Shown piece by piece: positions 18,303 through 27,421 of a DNA stretch of 64,000 nt. The stretch is from Hyphomonadaceae bacterium (GTDB lineage Bacteria > Pseudomonadota > Alphaproteobacteria > Caulobacterales > Aquidulcibacteraceae): the NCBI GenBank assembly GCA_019753175.1, contig JAIELK010000019.1, forward strand, positions 111,901 through 175,900, read 5' to 3'. Within the stretch, counting starts at the first letter, position 1, and each line of letters begins with the position of its first letter. A program made the position numbers and the translations under genes. The notes below the pieces were generated by a model. The model was not told the DNA's origin. It saw only the letters and a list, made by a program, of their open reading frames with translations, and made no database searches.

Positions 18303-19441
18303 GGTTCACGCCCCTGGTCATTCAAAAGGCGGCGCCAGGCTTGCGACACCGCATCCGCGACGTGGGCTTCGGTGTAGCCGGCGATCACACGCAGCCGACC
18401 CGCAGCGCCAAACGTCCGCCTCAGATGAGCGTCAAGCGCGAGGCGCTGCAACGCTTCCGCGAGTGCATCGACGTCGCCTACCGGGACCACCAAACCGCTT
18501 TCAGTGTGGCGGACGAGATCAGCGCAGCCCGGTGTCAGCGTGGTCACGATCGGACGCCCGCATGCGGCCGCCTCAAGTAGCGAACGCGGCAGACCTTCAC
18601 CGCCGCGAGACGGCAAGCAGGCAATATGCGCCTGCGCCCAGAATGCACTGATGTCGCTGACATGGCCACAGAGCGTCACGCCCGGCGTGGCCTGCCAACT
18701 TGCAATCGTTTCGGCGCTGACGTGATCCGGGTTCTGTTCGTCCGCCGCTCCGGCAATGCGCAACTCGATGTCACGCCCGCTCTGACGCAGCCGACGTACA
18801 GCGGCGACCGCCAGGTCGATGCCCTTCGAGGCGATCAGCCGCGCGGCGACGCCCACAACGATCGGGCCCTGCGGCTCCGGCGCCGCTACATATGCGTCAG
18901 GATTGACGCCGGCGCCGGGCAGGAGAACGGTCTTGGCCAGCAGGTGTTCGCTGGCGCAGCCGGCGACCCAGCGCCGGTCAGCTTCGTTCTCGACCAGAAG
19001 AAGCGTACGCGGCTGCCTGAGCGCGCGCCGCAACATCCGCTGCAAACGCCACTGAATCACCACGGCTGAGAGTGAGCGGCCGCCCGCGATGTAGCCGCGC
19101 CCGGTTACGGCCATCGCACGCGCCACGCCGTGCGCGTGCGACAAGATCAGCAATGCAATCGGCTTCAATGCGATGGCGTGGACGATGTCAGGCTGCTCTT
19201 GCGCCAGCAGCGCGCGCAGATGCGCGACTTGCCGCCCGACCACCCAGGGCCTGAGCGAGCCGCGCGGGAATGGCGTGTCGACCACGCGCACGCCGTCGAT
19301 GGCGTCCAGGGCGCCGGACAGACGCGCCGCAACAACGACATCGTAGCCATCCGCGACCGCGCGCCGCGCCATCGGCAGGAAATGGGAGCGGAAGAACCAA
19401 TCCTCGGTAATGAGGAATAGGAGTTTCGGGCGCTTCATCAC
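18299..19441 (-). CDS. Glycosyltransferase family 4 protein
   Basis: 380 residues. The N-terminal domain begins KLLFLITEDWFFRSHFLPMARRA, a start often seen in enzymes acting on undecaprenyl-linked sugars. The C-terminal half has IVVGVAARLIASKGIDLAVAAVRRLR and PSRGGEGLPRSLLEAAACGRPIVTT. It lies between the other GT4 gene and the epimerase, overlapping both by 4 bases, so all three should be translated together for one glycan pathway. Confidence 0.88.
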   Translation of the reverse strand: MMKRPKLLFLITEDWFFRSHFLPMARRAVADGYDVVVAARLSGALDAIDGVRVVDTPFPRGSLRPWVVGRQVAHLRALLAQEQPDIVHAIALKPIALLILSHAHGVARAMAVTGRGYIAGGRSLSAVVIQWRLQRMLRRALRQPRTLLLVENEADRRWVAGCASEHLLAKTVLLPGAGVNPDAYVAAPEPQGPIVVGVAARLIASKGIDLAVAAVRRLRQSGRDIELRIAGAADEQNPDHVSAETIASWQATPGVTLCGHVSDISAFWAQAHIACLPSRGGEGLPRSLLEAAACGRPIVTTLTPGCADLVRHTESGLVVPVGDVDALAEALQRLALDAHLRRTFGAAGRLRVIAGYTEAHVADAVSQAWRRLLNDQGREP

Positions 19442-20343
19442 CGCGCCTTCCAGGCCGCTGCCGTCGCCGCCAGCGCTTCGGCGCTGCCAATGTGTGCGCG
19501 GTCGCCATAACCGTAGGCGGCGCGAAAGCGCGCATCGTCGACGATTAGGCTGGTGCGCAGCACGCGTGGGGCAAGCGCGGCCACCATGGGCAGCGCGAAA
19601 AGTCCTGGCGATCGACCGCGGCCGCGCCGCAGTGCGGCAACCAACTCGCGGATGCTCAACGCGGGTTGGTCGGCGAGATGAAACACGCCGCTCGGGCCGT
19701 GCGGAGCGGCCAACACGCAGCGCACGGCCGCGATCACACTCGCCAACGCGATGACGCTTCGGCGCGCGGTGAAGTCCGCGAGGGGCAAGGGCAGCGGCAA
19801 GTTCGCAAGCATCAGCAGCCGCGCAACATTGGCCCTCGCCTCGGGGCCGTGCACCAGCGGCGGCCGCAGCACCACAGGCGCTAGGCTTGCCTCCGACAAC
19901 ACTGCGATTTCAGCGTCCCGCTTGGCGCGGCCATACCCATCTTGGGGGCGCGGCTCAGCGCATTCGTCAAGCGGCGCTTCGCTGCTTTCAGTCACCGCTT
20001 TGATGGAGCTCATGAGCACAAAGCGGCGAACGCCTGCCGCGCATGCCTGCCGCGCCAGCGCCGACGAGCCGTCGACGATGGCGCGGGTCAAGTCTGTCTC
20101 GCGGAAGCGAGCATGCGCGGGCCCAGCCAAATGCACAACCGCGCTGACCCCGTCGAGTGCGGCGCGCCAATCGGCGCCGCCACCCAGGTCGCCGATGCGA
20201 ACCGGTTCCACGCCCGCAGCAGGCGCGGCGACAGTGCGGCTTGCGGCGCGCACCTCGTAGCCAAGGCCGGCGAGGTCGGCGACGAGACCACGCCCGATGA
20301 AGCCCGAGGCGCCCGTCACCAGGATGCGGCGATCCGACGTCAC
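19438..20343 (-). CDS. NAD-dependent epimerase/dehydratase (sugar-nucleotide type)
   Basis: 301 residues from GTG 20343, with GGTGGGG upstream; GTG 20361 is the alternative. Extended SDR fold: dinucleotide motif GASGFIGRGL, Ser in LMSSIKAV and the catalytic YGRAK (Tyr-x3-Lys). It resembles WbpV-like UDP-sugar reductases or epimerases working with GT4 enzymes on lipid-linked sugars. It is the first gene of the three-gene glycan operon and lies next to the tRNA where the mobile element inserted. Confidence 0.86.
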   Translation of the reverse strand: MTSDRRILVTGASGFIGRGLVADLAGLGYEVRAASRTVAAPAAGVEPVRIGDLGGGADWRAALDGVSAVVHLAGPAHARFRETDLTRAIVDGSSALARQACAAGVRRFVLMSSIKAVTESSEAPLDECAEPRPQDGYGRAKRDAEIAVLSEASLAPVVLRPPLVHGPEARANVARLLMLANLPLPLPLADFTARRSVIALASVIAAVRCVLAAPHGPSGVFHLADQPALSIRELVAALRRGRGRSPGLFALPMVAALAPRVLRTSLIVDDARFRAAYGYGDRAHIGSAEALAATAAAWKAR

Positions 20344-20375
20344 ATTAACCCCACCGATCACCGCATCGCCGTGCT

Positions 20376-20429
20376 TGGTGCGAGCGGCGGGAGTTGAACC
20401 CGCACCGCCTTGCGGCGAACGGATTTTAA
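20376..20429 (-). tRNA. 3' fragment of tRNA-Leu(UAA), attachment site of the ICE
   Basis: On the minus strand this is the anticodon loop TTAAAA, the anticodon 3' stem, a long variable arm (CGCC-GCAA-GGCG), the T arm GCGGG-TTCAACT-CCCGC, an acceptor strand CGCTCGC and an encoded CCA. The 5' half is not a tRNA: the sequence beyond 20429 cannot form a D arm, and the 5' anticodon stem is lost. A break in the anticodon loop is what tyrosine integrases leave. The intact, restored tRNA should be at the other end of the element, outside this window. Confidence 0.8.
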
Positions 20430-20571
20430 GCCAGCCAGAGTACCTACTGAACGTCTGCCTCGCGTTACGATCTACTACGACTTTTCAAGCGCTTAGCAAG
20501 AAGTCGAGAAAAGTGATCTACGGCGCGCACCGGCCGACAACCGGCCAATACGGGGGCGCCTTGCTGTCCTG

Positions 20572-21921
20572 GTGATGTCCGGAAAAGTGAAAGCCCAAGG
20601 CAGCGCGCGCACACGCGAAACGCTGTGTGCGTTGCCCAATCTACCGGGGTCGGTCATGGCGCGCAACGTTGCCTTCAAGGCGAAACTCAACAACGTTTTC
20701 TTCAAGTCGTTTAAAGGGGGGCCGGCAGTCGATCGCATCTGGGATACTGATCTGCCTGGCTTCGGCCTACGAGTCCGGCGGCAGTCGCATCCAGACAAGT
20801 GGTCTTGGATTTGCGCCTATCGCCACAAGGTGACGGGCAAGCAGGTCGTCATCACCTTGGGCACCTTCCGCCAAAAGACCCCAGATGAGGCGCGCCGCGC
20901 CGCCAAAGAGGCCGTCGGAAAAGCCAACACCTCAGATGACCTCTGGAGTATTCGGCAATCGACGCAGGAAGCTTTGGCGGAACAGCGGCGGCAGCCGTCG
21001 ATGGACACTCTTTGGCAGGAATATTTTCTTGCCGAGGGACGCCACAAGAAATGGCGCATTCGCCTCGAAGGGCTGTGGCGGCAGCAGCTTCAGCCGTTCT
21101 TCGGCCGCATGAAAGTGCGCGATGTAGGGCCCCAGGACGTCGAACGCTTCAAGGCGCTGCACGCTGCTACGCCCTACAACACAAATCGTGGTCTTGCGGT
21201 GCTCTCGCGCTTGTTCACCCTCGCGGTGAAATGGGGCTTCCGGAAGGGTTGCGCTCCCGAGCATCCGGTAAAGGGTGTGGAGCGCTATCCGGAGCCCCCA
21301 CGCGAACGGTATTTCACCGAAGAAGAAATAGGCCGCATTCTTGAGGCTATCGAGGGGTTGCGGTCCAAGGCGGGACGCCTTGCGTTCCTAATGCTGATCG
21401 AAACGGGCGCTCGCTCCGCCGAAGTCAAGCGCGCACACTGGGATCAGTTCGAATTCGAGAGCGACCGGACCATTTGGACCGTCGAAGCCAGCAACACCAA
21501 AACGGCGCGCCCCGTCGCACGGGTCCTTTCTTCCGGCCTATCGGCGCGGTTACAGACTTGGCGAACATTGTCGGACGAGCTTCGATCTCCGGAAGCAGGG
21601 GCGCCATGGGTCTTTCCCAATGTCCGCAGTCCGGAACGGCCCATGCTCACACTCAAGGGTGCGTGGGAAGTCATTAAGAAGAAGGCTCACTTGCGACACG
21701 GCGATCGCATCCACGACCTTCGCCACACCGTCGCGACTATGCTCTTGCGCAAGGGCATCCCCTTGGCCAGTGTCGGCGACTATCTTGGGCACGCGACTCC
21801 TCTCACTACCCGCCGCTATGCGCACGTCATGATCGACCGGCAGGGCGAACTGACCAAAGCGATGACCGATGTGTTGCACGAGGCAAGGGACAAACACGCC
21901 ACCCGGCGGACGGCTTCGTAG
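20572..21921 (+). CDS. int: Tyrosine-type integrase of the ICE
   Basis: 449 residues, or about 421 from the internal MARNVAFKAKL start. An arm-binding domain (DTDLPGFGLRVRR, DUF4102-like) is followed by a SAM-like core-binding domain and the catalytic domain. Catalytic residues are Arg281 in TGARSAEV, His381 and Arg384 in HDLRH, His407 in LGHATP and the nucleophile Tyr416 in RRYAH. All are intact. It starts 143 bases from the tRNA-Leu fragment and should catalyse integration and excision there. Confidence 0.94.
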   Translation: MMSGKVKAQGSARTRETLCALPNLPGSVMARNVAFKAKLNNVFFKSFKGGPAVDRIWDTDLPGFGLRVRRQSHPDKWSWICAYRHKVTGKQVVITLGTFRQKTPDEARRAAKEAVGKANTSDDLWSIRQSTQEALAEQRRQPSMDTLWQEYFLAEGRHKKWRIRLEGLWRQQLQPFFGRMKVRDVGPQDVERFKALHAATPYNTNRGLAVLSRLFTLAVKWGFRKGCAPEHPVKGVERYPEPPRERYFTEEEIGRILEAIEGLRSKAGRLAFLMLIETGARSAEVKRAHWDQFEFESDRTIWTVEASNTKTARPVARVLSSGLSARLQTWRTLSDELRSPEAGAPWVFPNVRSPERPMLTLKGAWEVIKKKAHLRHGDRIHDLRHTVATMLLRKGIPLASVGDYLGHATPLTTRRYAHVMIDRQGELTKAMTDVLHEARDKHATRRTAS

Positions 21922-21999
21922 CACGCTAGCGCTAATTCGGCGCATGTTCCCGGCGTTTCCGCCCGTTTCCGGACATTTCCCACTCGATTGTCTCAAGAA

Positions 22000-22665
22000 A
22001 GGAACATGGCTTATCCAGAAGGCGCTGAGAGACGCCACATGGCAAAGATGTCGCGTCCACAGGGCGTCGGTCGGCCCACTCAACCTCGACGAAGAGAATC
22101 ATCAGCGCCTGCTCGACCTTCTCGCCGCCCAATCTCTTGTGCTCTCTGTGAAGCCGCCTCCGACAATCGAAGCGGCACCGGCATCAATCGCGTCGAGCGC
22201 CGCCTCGCCAGCATTCCCGATGCCGGCCGAGAACGCAGCTTGTCCTGTAGTTGGCATTGTTGATGGAGGCGTGGCACACATCCAAGCACTTCGACCGTGG
22301 TGCGTCGGCGACGCTGGGCTTGTTCCACTGCAAGATCGCGACGAAAGCCACGGCACTTTCAACGCTGGGCTCATGACCGGCGTGAGCTTCGATCAACATT
22401 CTATGGCGGGGACGCGGACTACCTGTTCGATATCCTCGAAGAAGAGATTAAAATCCCCAAGAACCAGCACAACGTCCGCGTCTTCAACTTCAGTTTGGGG
22501 TTGCGGGTACCGGGGACAACGCTTCGGCCACTCGCATCTTTCAGGCGGTTCGATCGCATAGCGCGCGCCAACGATGTCATCCTCATCGCCAGCGTCGGCA
22601 ACCTCCCGCCTCGCGGCGGGCGCCTACCGTGGTCTCCCAACCGCGGTTGGCTCGCCATGGAGTAG
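22000..22665 (+). pseudogene. Broken S8 (subtilisin-like) serine peptidase
   Basis: The first part reads PVVGIVDGGVAHIQAL and ESHGTFNAGLMTG, the Asp and His sites of an S8 peptidase. At about 22400 the frame shifts and continues as FYGGDADYLFDILEEEIK and VRVFNFSLGLR, then ANDVILIASVGN, the Asn region. The gene stops at 22665 before the catalytic Ser motif. It is therefore frameshifted and cut at its 3' end. The true 5' end is unclear. Probably an old ICE cargo gene. Confidence 0.7.
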
Positions 22666-22678
22666 GTCAAAGGCGCGT

Positions 22679-23617
22679 TCACGAGTCGCGCCGACGGCGT
22701 AACGGCGCAGTTGCACAGCGAAACGCGCCTTCAAGTTCGGCGTGCACGCTGAATGCGACCGGTACGACTTTGAACCCGCGTGCCGCAAGTTGCTCGCCGA
22801 GCGCGATATGGCGCCGTTGAATGACGATGGTCTCCGGATTGAGCATAAGAATGTTGCCGCCCATTTCACGTCGTGTTTCGGCGCCAATGTCAATGAAGTC
22901 GTAGCCCTTGAGCGGCTCGGGAAGAGGATCTTGCAACGCTGGGCGGTGAATGAGCCCGCGCCCCGGCCCAATCAACGTCATGCAGCAGTCAAGGTGCAGG
23001 ATGCTTGTTTCACGCAGGAGTACGGGAATGATCTGCGCCTGCGAGCCAAGGCGCGCCTGCAGCCATCGCGCGCCCGCGATGTTGCTCGCATATTGGCCGA
23101 TGCCGACATAAACGTAGGGCCAATCGACAATGACGTCGCCGCCCTCGAGAAATACGCCTTCGTCCGTGAGCCTTGAGACCGCCACTCCTTCGTCTTCGAG
23201 CACCGAGATCTGCTGCTGCAGGCCGCGATTTTCCTTGCGCCTCATCTCGATCTGAAGCTGACCCTCGACGAGCGTGGACCCCACAGCCATGAGCGGATCG
23301 CGGACGAACATTTGCCCGAGGCCCGGCGGTTCGCCGCGCTTGGGGTGAACGTCTTCCGGCCGATGGACGCGCACACCGCATCGGCTAAGCACCTCCTCAA
23401 ACCCCAAGAGCTCGCGAACATAGCGCTGACGCAAGAACGCTGGGACTCGATATCCAGCCGCTAGACCATAGATCGCCCCCTTGAGCAAGCGCTCGCCGAA
23501 CGAGTGCCGACGCTCGAACTCGATCGGATGCGGGGCTGGGAAACACAAAGACGATGCCGTGCCGAGGACGGTCTCCTCCAATGTCCCCCATTCGTTGTAC
23601 ACGCTGATCCGCGTCAC
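22679..23617 (-). CDS. Amidinotransferase/arginine deiminase-superfamily protein
   Basis: 312 residues with the penta-repeat fold of guanidine-modifying enzymes. Landmarks are FVRDPLMAVGSTLVE, LEGGDVIVDWPYVYVG, the catalytic HLDCCMTLIGPGRGLIH (His-Leu-Asp) and, near the C-terminus, FRCATAPLRR with the nucleophilic Cys. The active-site set looks complete. It may transfer or hydrolyse an amidino group from arginine or a relative; whether deiminase or transferase cannot be told. It is divergent from a TetR regulator across 222 bases that carry a palindrome. Confidence 0.8.
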   Translation of the reverse strand: MTRISVYNEWGTLEETVLGTASSLCFPAPHPIEFERRHSFGERLLKGAIYGLAAGYRVPAFLRQRYVRELLGFEEVLSRCGVRVHRPEDVHPKRGEPPGLGQMFVRDPLMAVGSTLVEGQLQIEMRRKENRGLQQQISVLEDEGVAVSRLTDEGVFLEGGDVIVDWPYVYVGIGQYASNIAGARWLQARLGSQAQIIPVLLRETSILHLDCCMTLIGPGRGLIHRPALQDPLPEPLKGYDFIDIGAETRREMGGNILMLNPETIVIQRRHIALGEQLAARGFKVVPVAFSVHAELEGAFRCATAPLRRRRDS

Positions 23618-23751
23618 GGGCGCCCACTCCTGGCTTGTTGATCATCTCTCGGTTGTGACGTCACGCCGCTCCACGACCATCGCCGGGGCACTGACCAGAA
23701 AGGGTCGGTGCCGCCACCGCACAGGATCGAGCGTCATAGTTGGCAATAAGA

Positions 23752-23763
23752 GAACGATCGTTC
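23752..23763. promoter_or_regulatory. Perfect palindrome, likely TetR operator
   Basis: GAACGATCGTTC is a perfect 12-base palindrome between the divergent amidinotransferase and TetR genes. Size and place fit a TetR-family operator controlling one or both. Binding is inferred. Confidence 0.55.
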
Positions 23764-23839
23764 ACTCTTTTCTTTGACGAGATCAGCGATGTCAAGCTAG
23801 TTTCTGGAAGGCGTGACGTACGCTGACGGGAGTGGGCGG

Positions 23840-24448
23840 ATGAGGACGTTGGATCAAGGCAAGCGCAGCGCCAGGCGCACGCATATCCTACAGGTGGCCG
23901 AAGGACGCTTCGCCAAGAACGGGTTTCATGCCACGGGCATGGCTGAGATTTGCGCCGCCGCGAAGATGAGCCCGGGCAACCTCTACCGCTACTTTAAGAG
24001 CAAGGATGAGATCATTCGCGCGATCGTCGAACGCGACCGGTTGGAGCTTGTCGCGCTGGCCGCGCAGGTTGGACGAAACGGCGATGTCGTCGCGTCTATC
24101 GTCAGCCTTGCCGAAGAAATCATGCGTCGTGCCGCGGAGCCCGGCTACGCACGTGTCGCCGTCGAAGTGTTGGCTGAAGCTGGGCGTGACAAGGCAATTG
24201 GCGAACTCTACCGTAAAACCGACAAAGAGATCTGCGCCGCCCTAGAGGCCGCACTCAAGTCGGCCGCCCGCGCCGGCCAGCTTTTTCCTGGTCTCGACTG
24301 CAAAGCGGCGGCGTGCTGGCTCGTGGCGCTTGGCGATGGAGCGGTCGCGCGTTTCGCCGCTGACAGCGCGACTCACCGCCGCGCGTTGGTTCCGACGCTA
24401 AAGCAGATGATCCGTCGGTTTCTCCTAATGCCGAACGAGGGAAGTTGA
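23840..24448 (+). CDS. TetR/AcrR-family transcriptional regulator
   Basis: 202 residues from ATG 23840, with GGGAG seven bases before; GTG 23813 is possible. The N-terminal HTH reads ILQVAEGRFAKNGFHATGMAEICAAAKMSPGNLYRYFKSKDEII, the standard TetR pattern. The C-terminal ligand domain is helical and unassigned. It probably represses the divergent amidinotransferase gene and itself. Confidence 0.92.
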   Translation: MRTLDQGKRSARRTHILQVAEGRFAKNGFHATGMAEICAAAKMSPGNLYRYFKSKDEIIRAIVERDRLELVALAAQVGRNGDVVASIVSLAEEIMRRAAEPGYARVAVEVLAEAGRDKAIGELYRKTDKEICAALEAALKSAARAGQLFPGLDCKAAACWLVALGDGAVARFAADSATHRRALVPTLKQMIRRFLLMPNEGS

Positions 24449-24669
24449 GTCTGGTTCGGTCTTTTCTGCTGCTTGCTCATCGCTCCACGTTCTCAAGAAA
24501 GGGAGCCTCCTGTCTAACGAGGATCAGCTATTGATGGTCTGCGGCCGGTACCCCGCGAGCCTCCTGGGCGCAAAGCCCGTTTGCCGGATCACTTCACCCA
24601 GCTGAAGCGGCGACTGCCAAGCGATTACCGTCTCTGTACAGGCAGGTCATCGAGACCGGGTGCAGCCCA

Positions 24670-25263
24670 CTATGTCAGATTTTTCTGTCTAACCCGTTCC
24701 TTGATTCTGCTAAAGGCAATTGGCGTTACGCCTAGATAGCGCGCTATGTCCGCTTGGCTTAATCGTTTCGCGAGCGACGCATTGTTGGTAAGAAACGACA
24801 AGTAACGCCTCTCTGCCGTTTCGCATAACAACGTTTCCTCGCGTGATTGCTTTCGGCGATAGATCCACTCGCTAAATCTGGCGACCGTAGCCTGCAGTTG
24901 CGAGTCAGCAGCAATCTTCGATCTGACCCAATCCGCCGGAAGGGTTGCGATTTGTGACCATTCCAAACAGCGCGCTGAAAATCGGTTTTCTTGACTGGTA
25001 GATAGTGGCCAGCGCGAACCAAATAAACCCACGTCGGGGATGAAACTCTTGACCCACTCGTCGCCGTCCGAGGTTTCGTAGCACAACTTGACCAAGCCCG
25101 ATTCAAGCACAAAGACACTGCTGCTGGTATCGCCTTGGACCAACAACACGCTGCCTTTAGGGCGCCTCTCCGAACTCCACACGCGATCACGTTCGGCCAT
25201 CTGGCGCACTGCAACGACCAAAGCTCGAACATCAAAGTCTGCCTCTTCTAAACCTGGGTTCAT
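24670..25263 (-). CDS. Crp/Fnr-family transcriptional regulator
   Basis: 197 residues. An N-terminal cyclic-nucleotide-binding-like barrel (GSVLLVQGDTSSSVFVLESGLVKL) is followed by a C-terminal winged helix LSQADIARYLGVTPIAFSRIKERV. It has no clustered N-terminal Cys for an iron-sulfur cluster, so it is not an FNR-type oxygen sensor. It is divergent from the SDR gene; a short palindrome CAGTACTG at 25274-25281 lies between. The 221 bases between its stop and the TetR gene show nothing I recognise. Confidence 0.88.
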   Translation of the reverse strand: MNPGLEEADFDVRALVVAVRQMAERDRVWSSERRPKGSVLLVQGDTSSSVFVLESGLVKLCYETSDGDEWVKSFIPDVGLFGSRWPLSTSQENRFSARCLEWSQIATLPADWVRSKIAADSQLQATVARFSEWIYRRKQSREETLLCETAERRYLSFLTNNASLAKRLSQADIARYLGVTPIAFSRIKERVRQKNLT

Positions 25264-25318
25264 TCTCCACCGTCAGTACTGTGCCATAGTGGAAGAAGTG
25301 AGCGCTGGGAGACTATCA

Positions 25319-26065
25319 TTGTCAAGTTCACTATCAACGCCGACCACCATCCTCCTCACGGGGGGGACGTCGGGCATTGGATTGCAACTAGTGAGGAAGC
25401 TTGCGGCGCAAGGCCATAACTTGATCGTCATAGCGCGGCGGGCCAGCACTTTGTCAGACAGCGCAGGGAGAATCATTCCGTATGACTGCGATCTAGTGGA
25501 CGAAGCGGCGCTCGCTAAGACGCTGGAAGCGATCATTGCCGAGCATCCGGACATCACCATGGTCGTCAACAATGCCGCGCTGCAATATGCGTGTGTTCTG
25601 ACGGCGCCAGATTTTGACGCAGCGCGGATGCGCGCCGAAGTGGCCGTCAATCTGCTTGCCCCCGCTACCATCGTCCAGAAACTGTTGCCAATGTTGCTGG
25701 CACAGGAGCGGCGTTGCGCCATCGTCAACATTTCATCCGGTCTCGCTTTCTATCCCAAAACGCAAACTGCGCTCTATTGTGCGACCAAGGCGGCAATCCA
25801 CAGCTTCTCACAGAGCCTGCGCTATCAGCTCGAGGACAGTGCAATCAATGTGATCGAAGTCATCCTGCCACTCGTCGACACGCCGATGACTGAAGGGCGG
25901 GGTCGCGGGAAACTCCCAGCCGGGCGGGCTGCGGACGCCATCATTGCGGGCATCGAGCGCGGGCGGTCGGAAATATATGTTGGCAAAGCCAAACTCATAC
26001 CAGCGTTGCTGAGGATCGCTCCATCGGTGCTGCGTAGGAGCCTCAAAGGCTCATTAAGGATCTGA
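25319..26065 (+). CDS. Short-chain dehydrogenase/reductase
   Basis: 248 residues from TTG 25319, chosen for GGGAG eight bases upstream and because the Rossmann motif TGGTSGIG follows at residue 13. The catalytic Tyr-x3-Lys is YCATK, preceded by NISSG. VVNNAALQYA marks the NNAG-type segment. It resembles DltE-like SDRs. It is coupled to the next reading frame, which begins inside its stop codon. The frame upstream of 25319 overlaps the divergent regulator and is not coding. Confidence 0.88.
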   Translation: MSSSLSTPTTILLTGGTSGIGLQLVRKLAAQGHNLIVIARRASTLSDSAGRIIPYDCDLVDEAALAKTLEAIIAEHPDITMVVNNAALQYACVLTAPDFDAARMRAEVAVNLLAPATIVQKLLPMLLAQERRCAIVNISSGLAFYPKTQTALYCATKAAIHSFSQSLRYQLEDSAINVIEVILPLVDTPMTEGRGRGKLPAGRAADAIIAGIERGRSEIYVGKAKLIPALLRIAPSVLRRSLKGSLRI

Positions 26066-26703
26066 TCAAGATCGCGCTCGCGCTTGCCGCTTTGTTTCTA
26101 TCAACCTTTGTCATCATGCGGATGACTGGTTGGGTGACGGAAGCTGATGTCCGCTTCTATATCGCGGCTGCGCACGACGTGCATCCTGCTTATCTCGTGG
26201 CACTGGTTGTCATTTTGTTGTTCGTCGATCTGTTCATCGCGGTCCCGACGTTGGCCATAGTGTTGCTGGCGGGGTATTTTCTTGGACCCATGCTCGGCGC
26301 GCTGGCGTCGATCATGGGCTTGGCAGCCATGGGCTGCACCGCCTAGGGACTTGGCAGGCGCTATGGGAGCCGGCTGCTCGTGCGGCTCTACAAGGATGAA
26401 GTCCGTCTCGCTGCGATCCATAAGAGTTTTGAGACTAACGGCCTTCTCGTGCTTTTTGTCTGTCAGGCACTTCCGATCCTACCAGAGGTTAGTTGCTGCC
26501 TTGCCGGCACGACCAGAATGCCTTTTCCGAAATTTGCGTTCGGCTTTGCAGTCGGCACAGTCCCCTTTGCGGTCATCGCCGCCTATGCAGGTTCTATTAG
26601 CACACTCAGCGATCCGACACCTGCGATCATCGCATCGATTGGAATTGCCGCAACGCTATGGGTGTTGTGGTCGTTGCTCAAGCGCAGAGGAGAGGCCGGA
26701 TGA
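26062..26703 (+). pseudogene. VTT/DedA-like membrane protein with an in-frame stop
   Basis: One frame codes for a VTT-domain protein in two pieces separated by TAG at 26344. The first piece has FIAVPTLAIVLLAGYFLGPMLG. The second begins GLGRRYGSRLLVRLYKDE and has LFVCQALPILPEVSCCLAGTTRMPFPKF, the family signature after the glycine loop. No frameshift is needed. The likely start is CTG 26062, overlapping the SDR stop, with TTAAGG upstream; TTG 26092 is an alternative. It is a pseudogene unless the stop is read through or is a sequencing error. Confidence 0.72.
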
Positions 26704-26795
26704 AAACATTTGGAGCGGCTCTGGTTGCGATCTGTGTAGCAGTTCCAGCGAAGGGTCAAACTGAACCACCCCGCGATCGAGGCGATTGCGCCTAA
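26700..26795 (+). pseudogene. Truncated exported protein (signal peptide only)
   Basis: ATG 26700 overlaps the VTT stop (ATGA) and begins MKTFGAALVAICVAVPAKGQ, a good signal peptide, but the frame stops after 31 residues, where the sequence turns into the antisense M56 fragment. The third gene of the SDR-VTT operon was apparently cut at about 26,760 by a rearrangement. Confidence 0.5.
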
Positions 26796-27024
26796 GATCG
26801 GCTGCGCGGCGCAGACGCTGCCCAATTGGGTGGCGCAGGCCGACCTCGAGCCGCGGCCCGGCAAGAACCGTCAACGGAATGATGAGCAGCGCTATCAGGC
26901 CTGCATGGGCGATGGCGGAGCGCTGCGAAGCGGAACGCAACCTCAGCACATGAAGCAGGCACACCAGCATCGCAGCGACGAGGATCGACTTCCAACCGAT
27001 CTCGATCAATGGCACCGCGGTCAC
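26796..27024 (-). pseudogene. Truncated BlaR1/M56-type sensor
   Basis: It starts at ATG 27024, overlapping blaI by 4 bases, and reads MTAVPLIEIGWKSILVAAMLVCLLHVLRLRSA, then IAHAGLIALLIIPLTVLAGPRLEV. These are the first two membrane helices of M56-family antirepressors. After about residue 62 the homology ends and neither frame restores it; the zinc-peptidase domain is missing. The sensor partner of the repressor is therefore lost. Confidence 0.65.
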
Positions 27025-27398
27025 TTCCGACGCTCCTTGCGCGCCTTGGCGATGACCCGCTCCAGCTCCTCAAGCTCCTCTTCGCTCAGTCTTCCGGCCA
27101 TGCCGAGCAGCGCGCTGCCGGCGCCAAGCGCGGATCCATCGAAGAAGACATTCACGATGCGTTTCAACACCGAATCTTTGACCTCTGCCTTCGCTTTCGC
27201 GGGTGAAAAAGCGAGCCCCTCTTCGGAGGCGCGCCTCCGCACAAAGCCCTTCTTCTCCAGCCGCGACAGCATGGCCCGAATAGCCTGCTCGCTCAGCGCG
27301 ACCGGCAGAGCCGCCTGGATGGCGCCAACCGTCGCCTCCCCCTTGGCGTAGAGCAGATCCACGATTTGCCGCTCCCGCGGCGGCAACGAGTCAAGCAT
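27021..27398 (-). CDS. blaI: BlaI/MecI/CopY-family repressor
   Basis: 125 residues. The winged helix MLDSLPPRERQIVDLLYAKGEATVGAIQAAL, followed by the dimerisation helices (GMAGRLSEEELEELERVI), is typical. The cleavage region between the domains (FSPAKAKAEVKDSVLKRIV) is present. It normally represses until an M56 sensor triggers its cleavage; here that sensor is truncated, so the repressor is probably constitutive. Its own promoter region carries matching operator sites. Confidence 0.88.
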   Translation of the reverse strand: MLDSLPPRERQIVDLLYAKGEATVGAIQAALPVALSEQAIRAMLSRLEKKGFVRRRASEEGLAFSPAKAKAEVKDSVLKRIVNVFFDGSALGAGSALLGMAGRLSEEELEELERVIAKARKERRK

Positions 27399-27421
27399 TT
27401 TTGATCTCTCGGACGCTCCAT

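Noticed and set aside
20430..20464. 5' half of an intact tRNA-Leu
   Set aside because: GCGAG could pair with part of the acceptor strand, but the D arm cannot form and the anticodon 5' stem mismatches, so only the 3' fragment is called.
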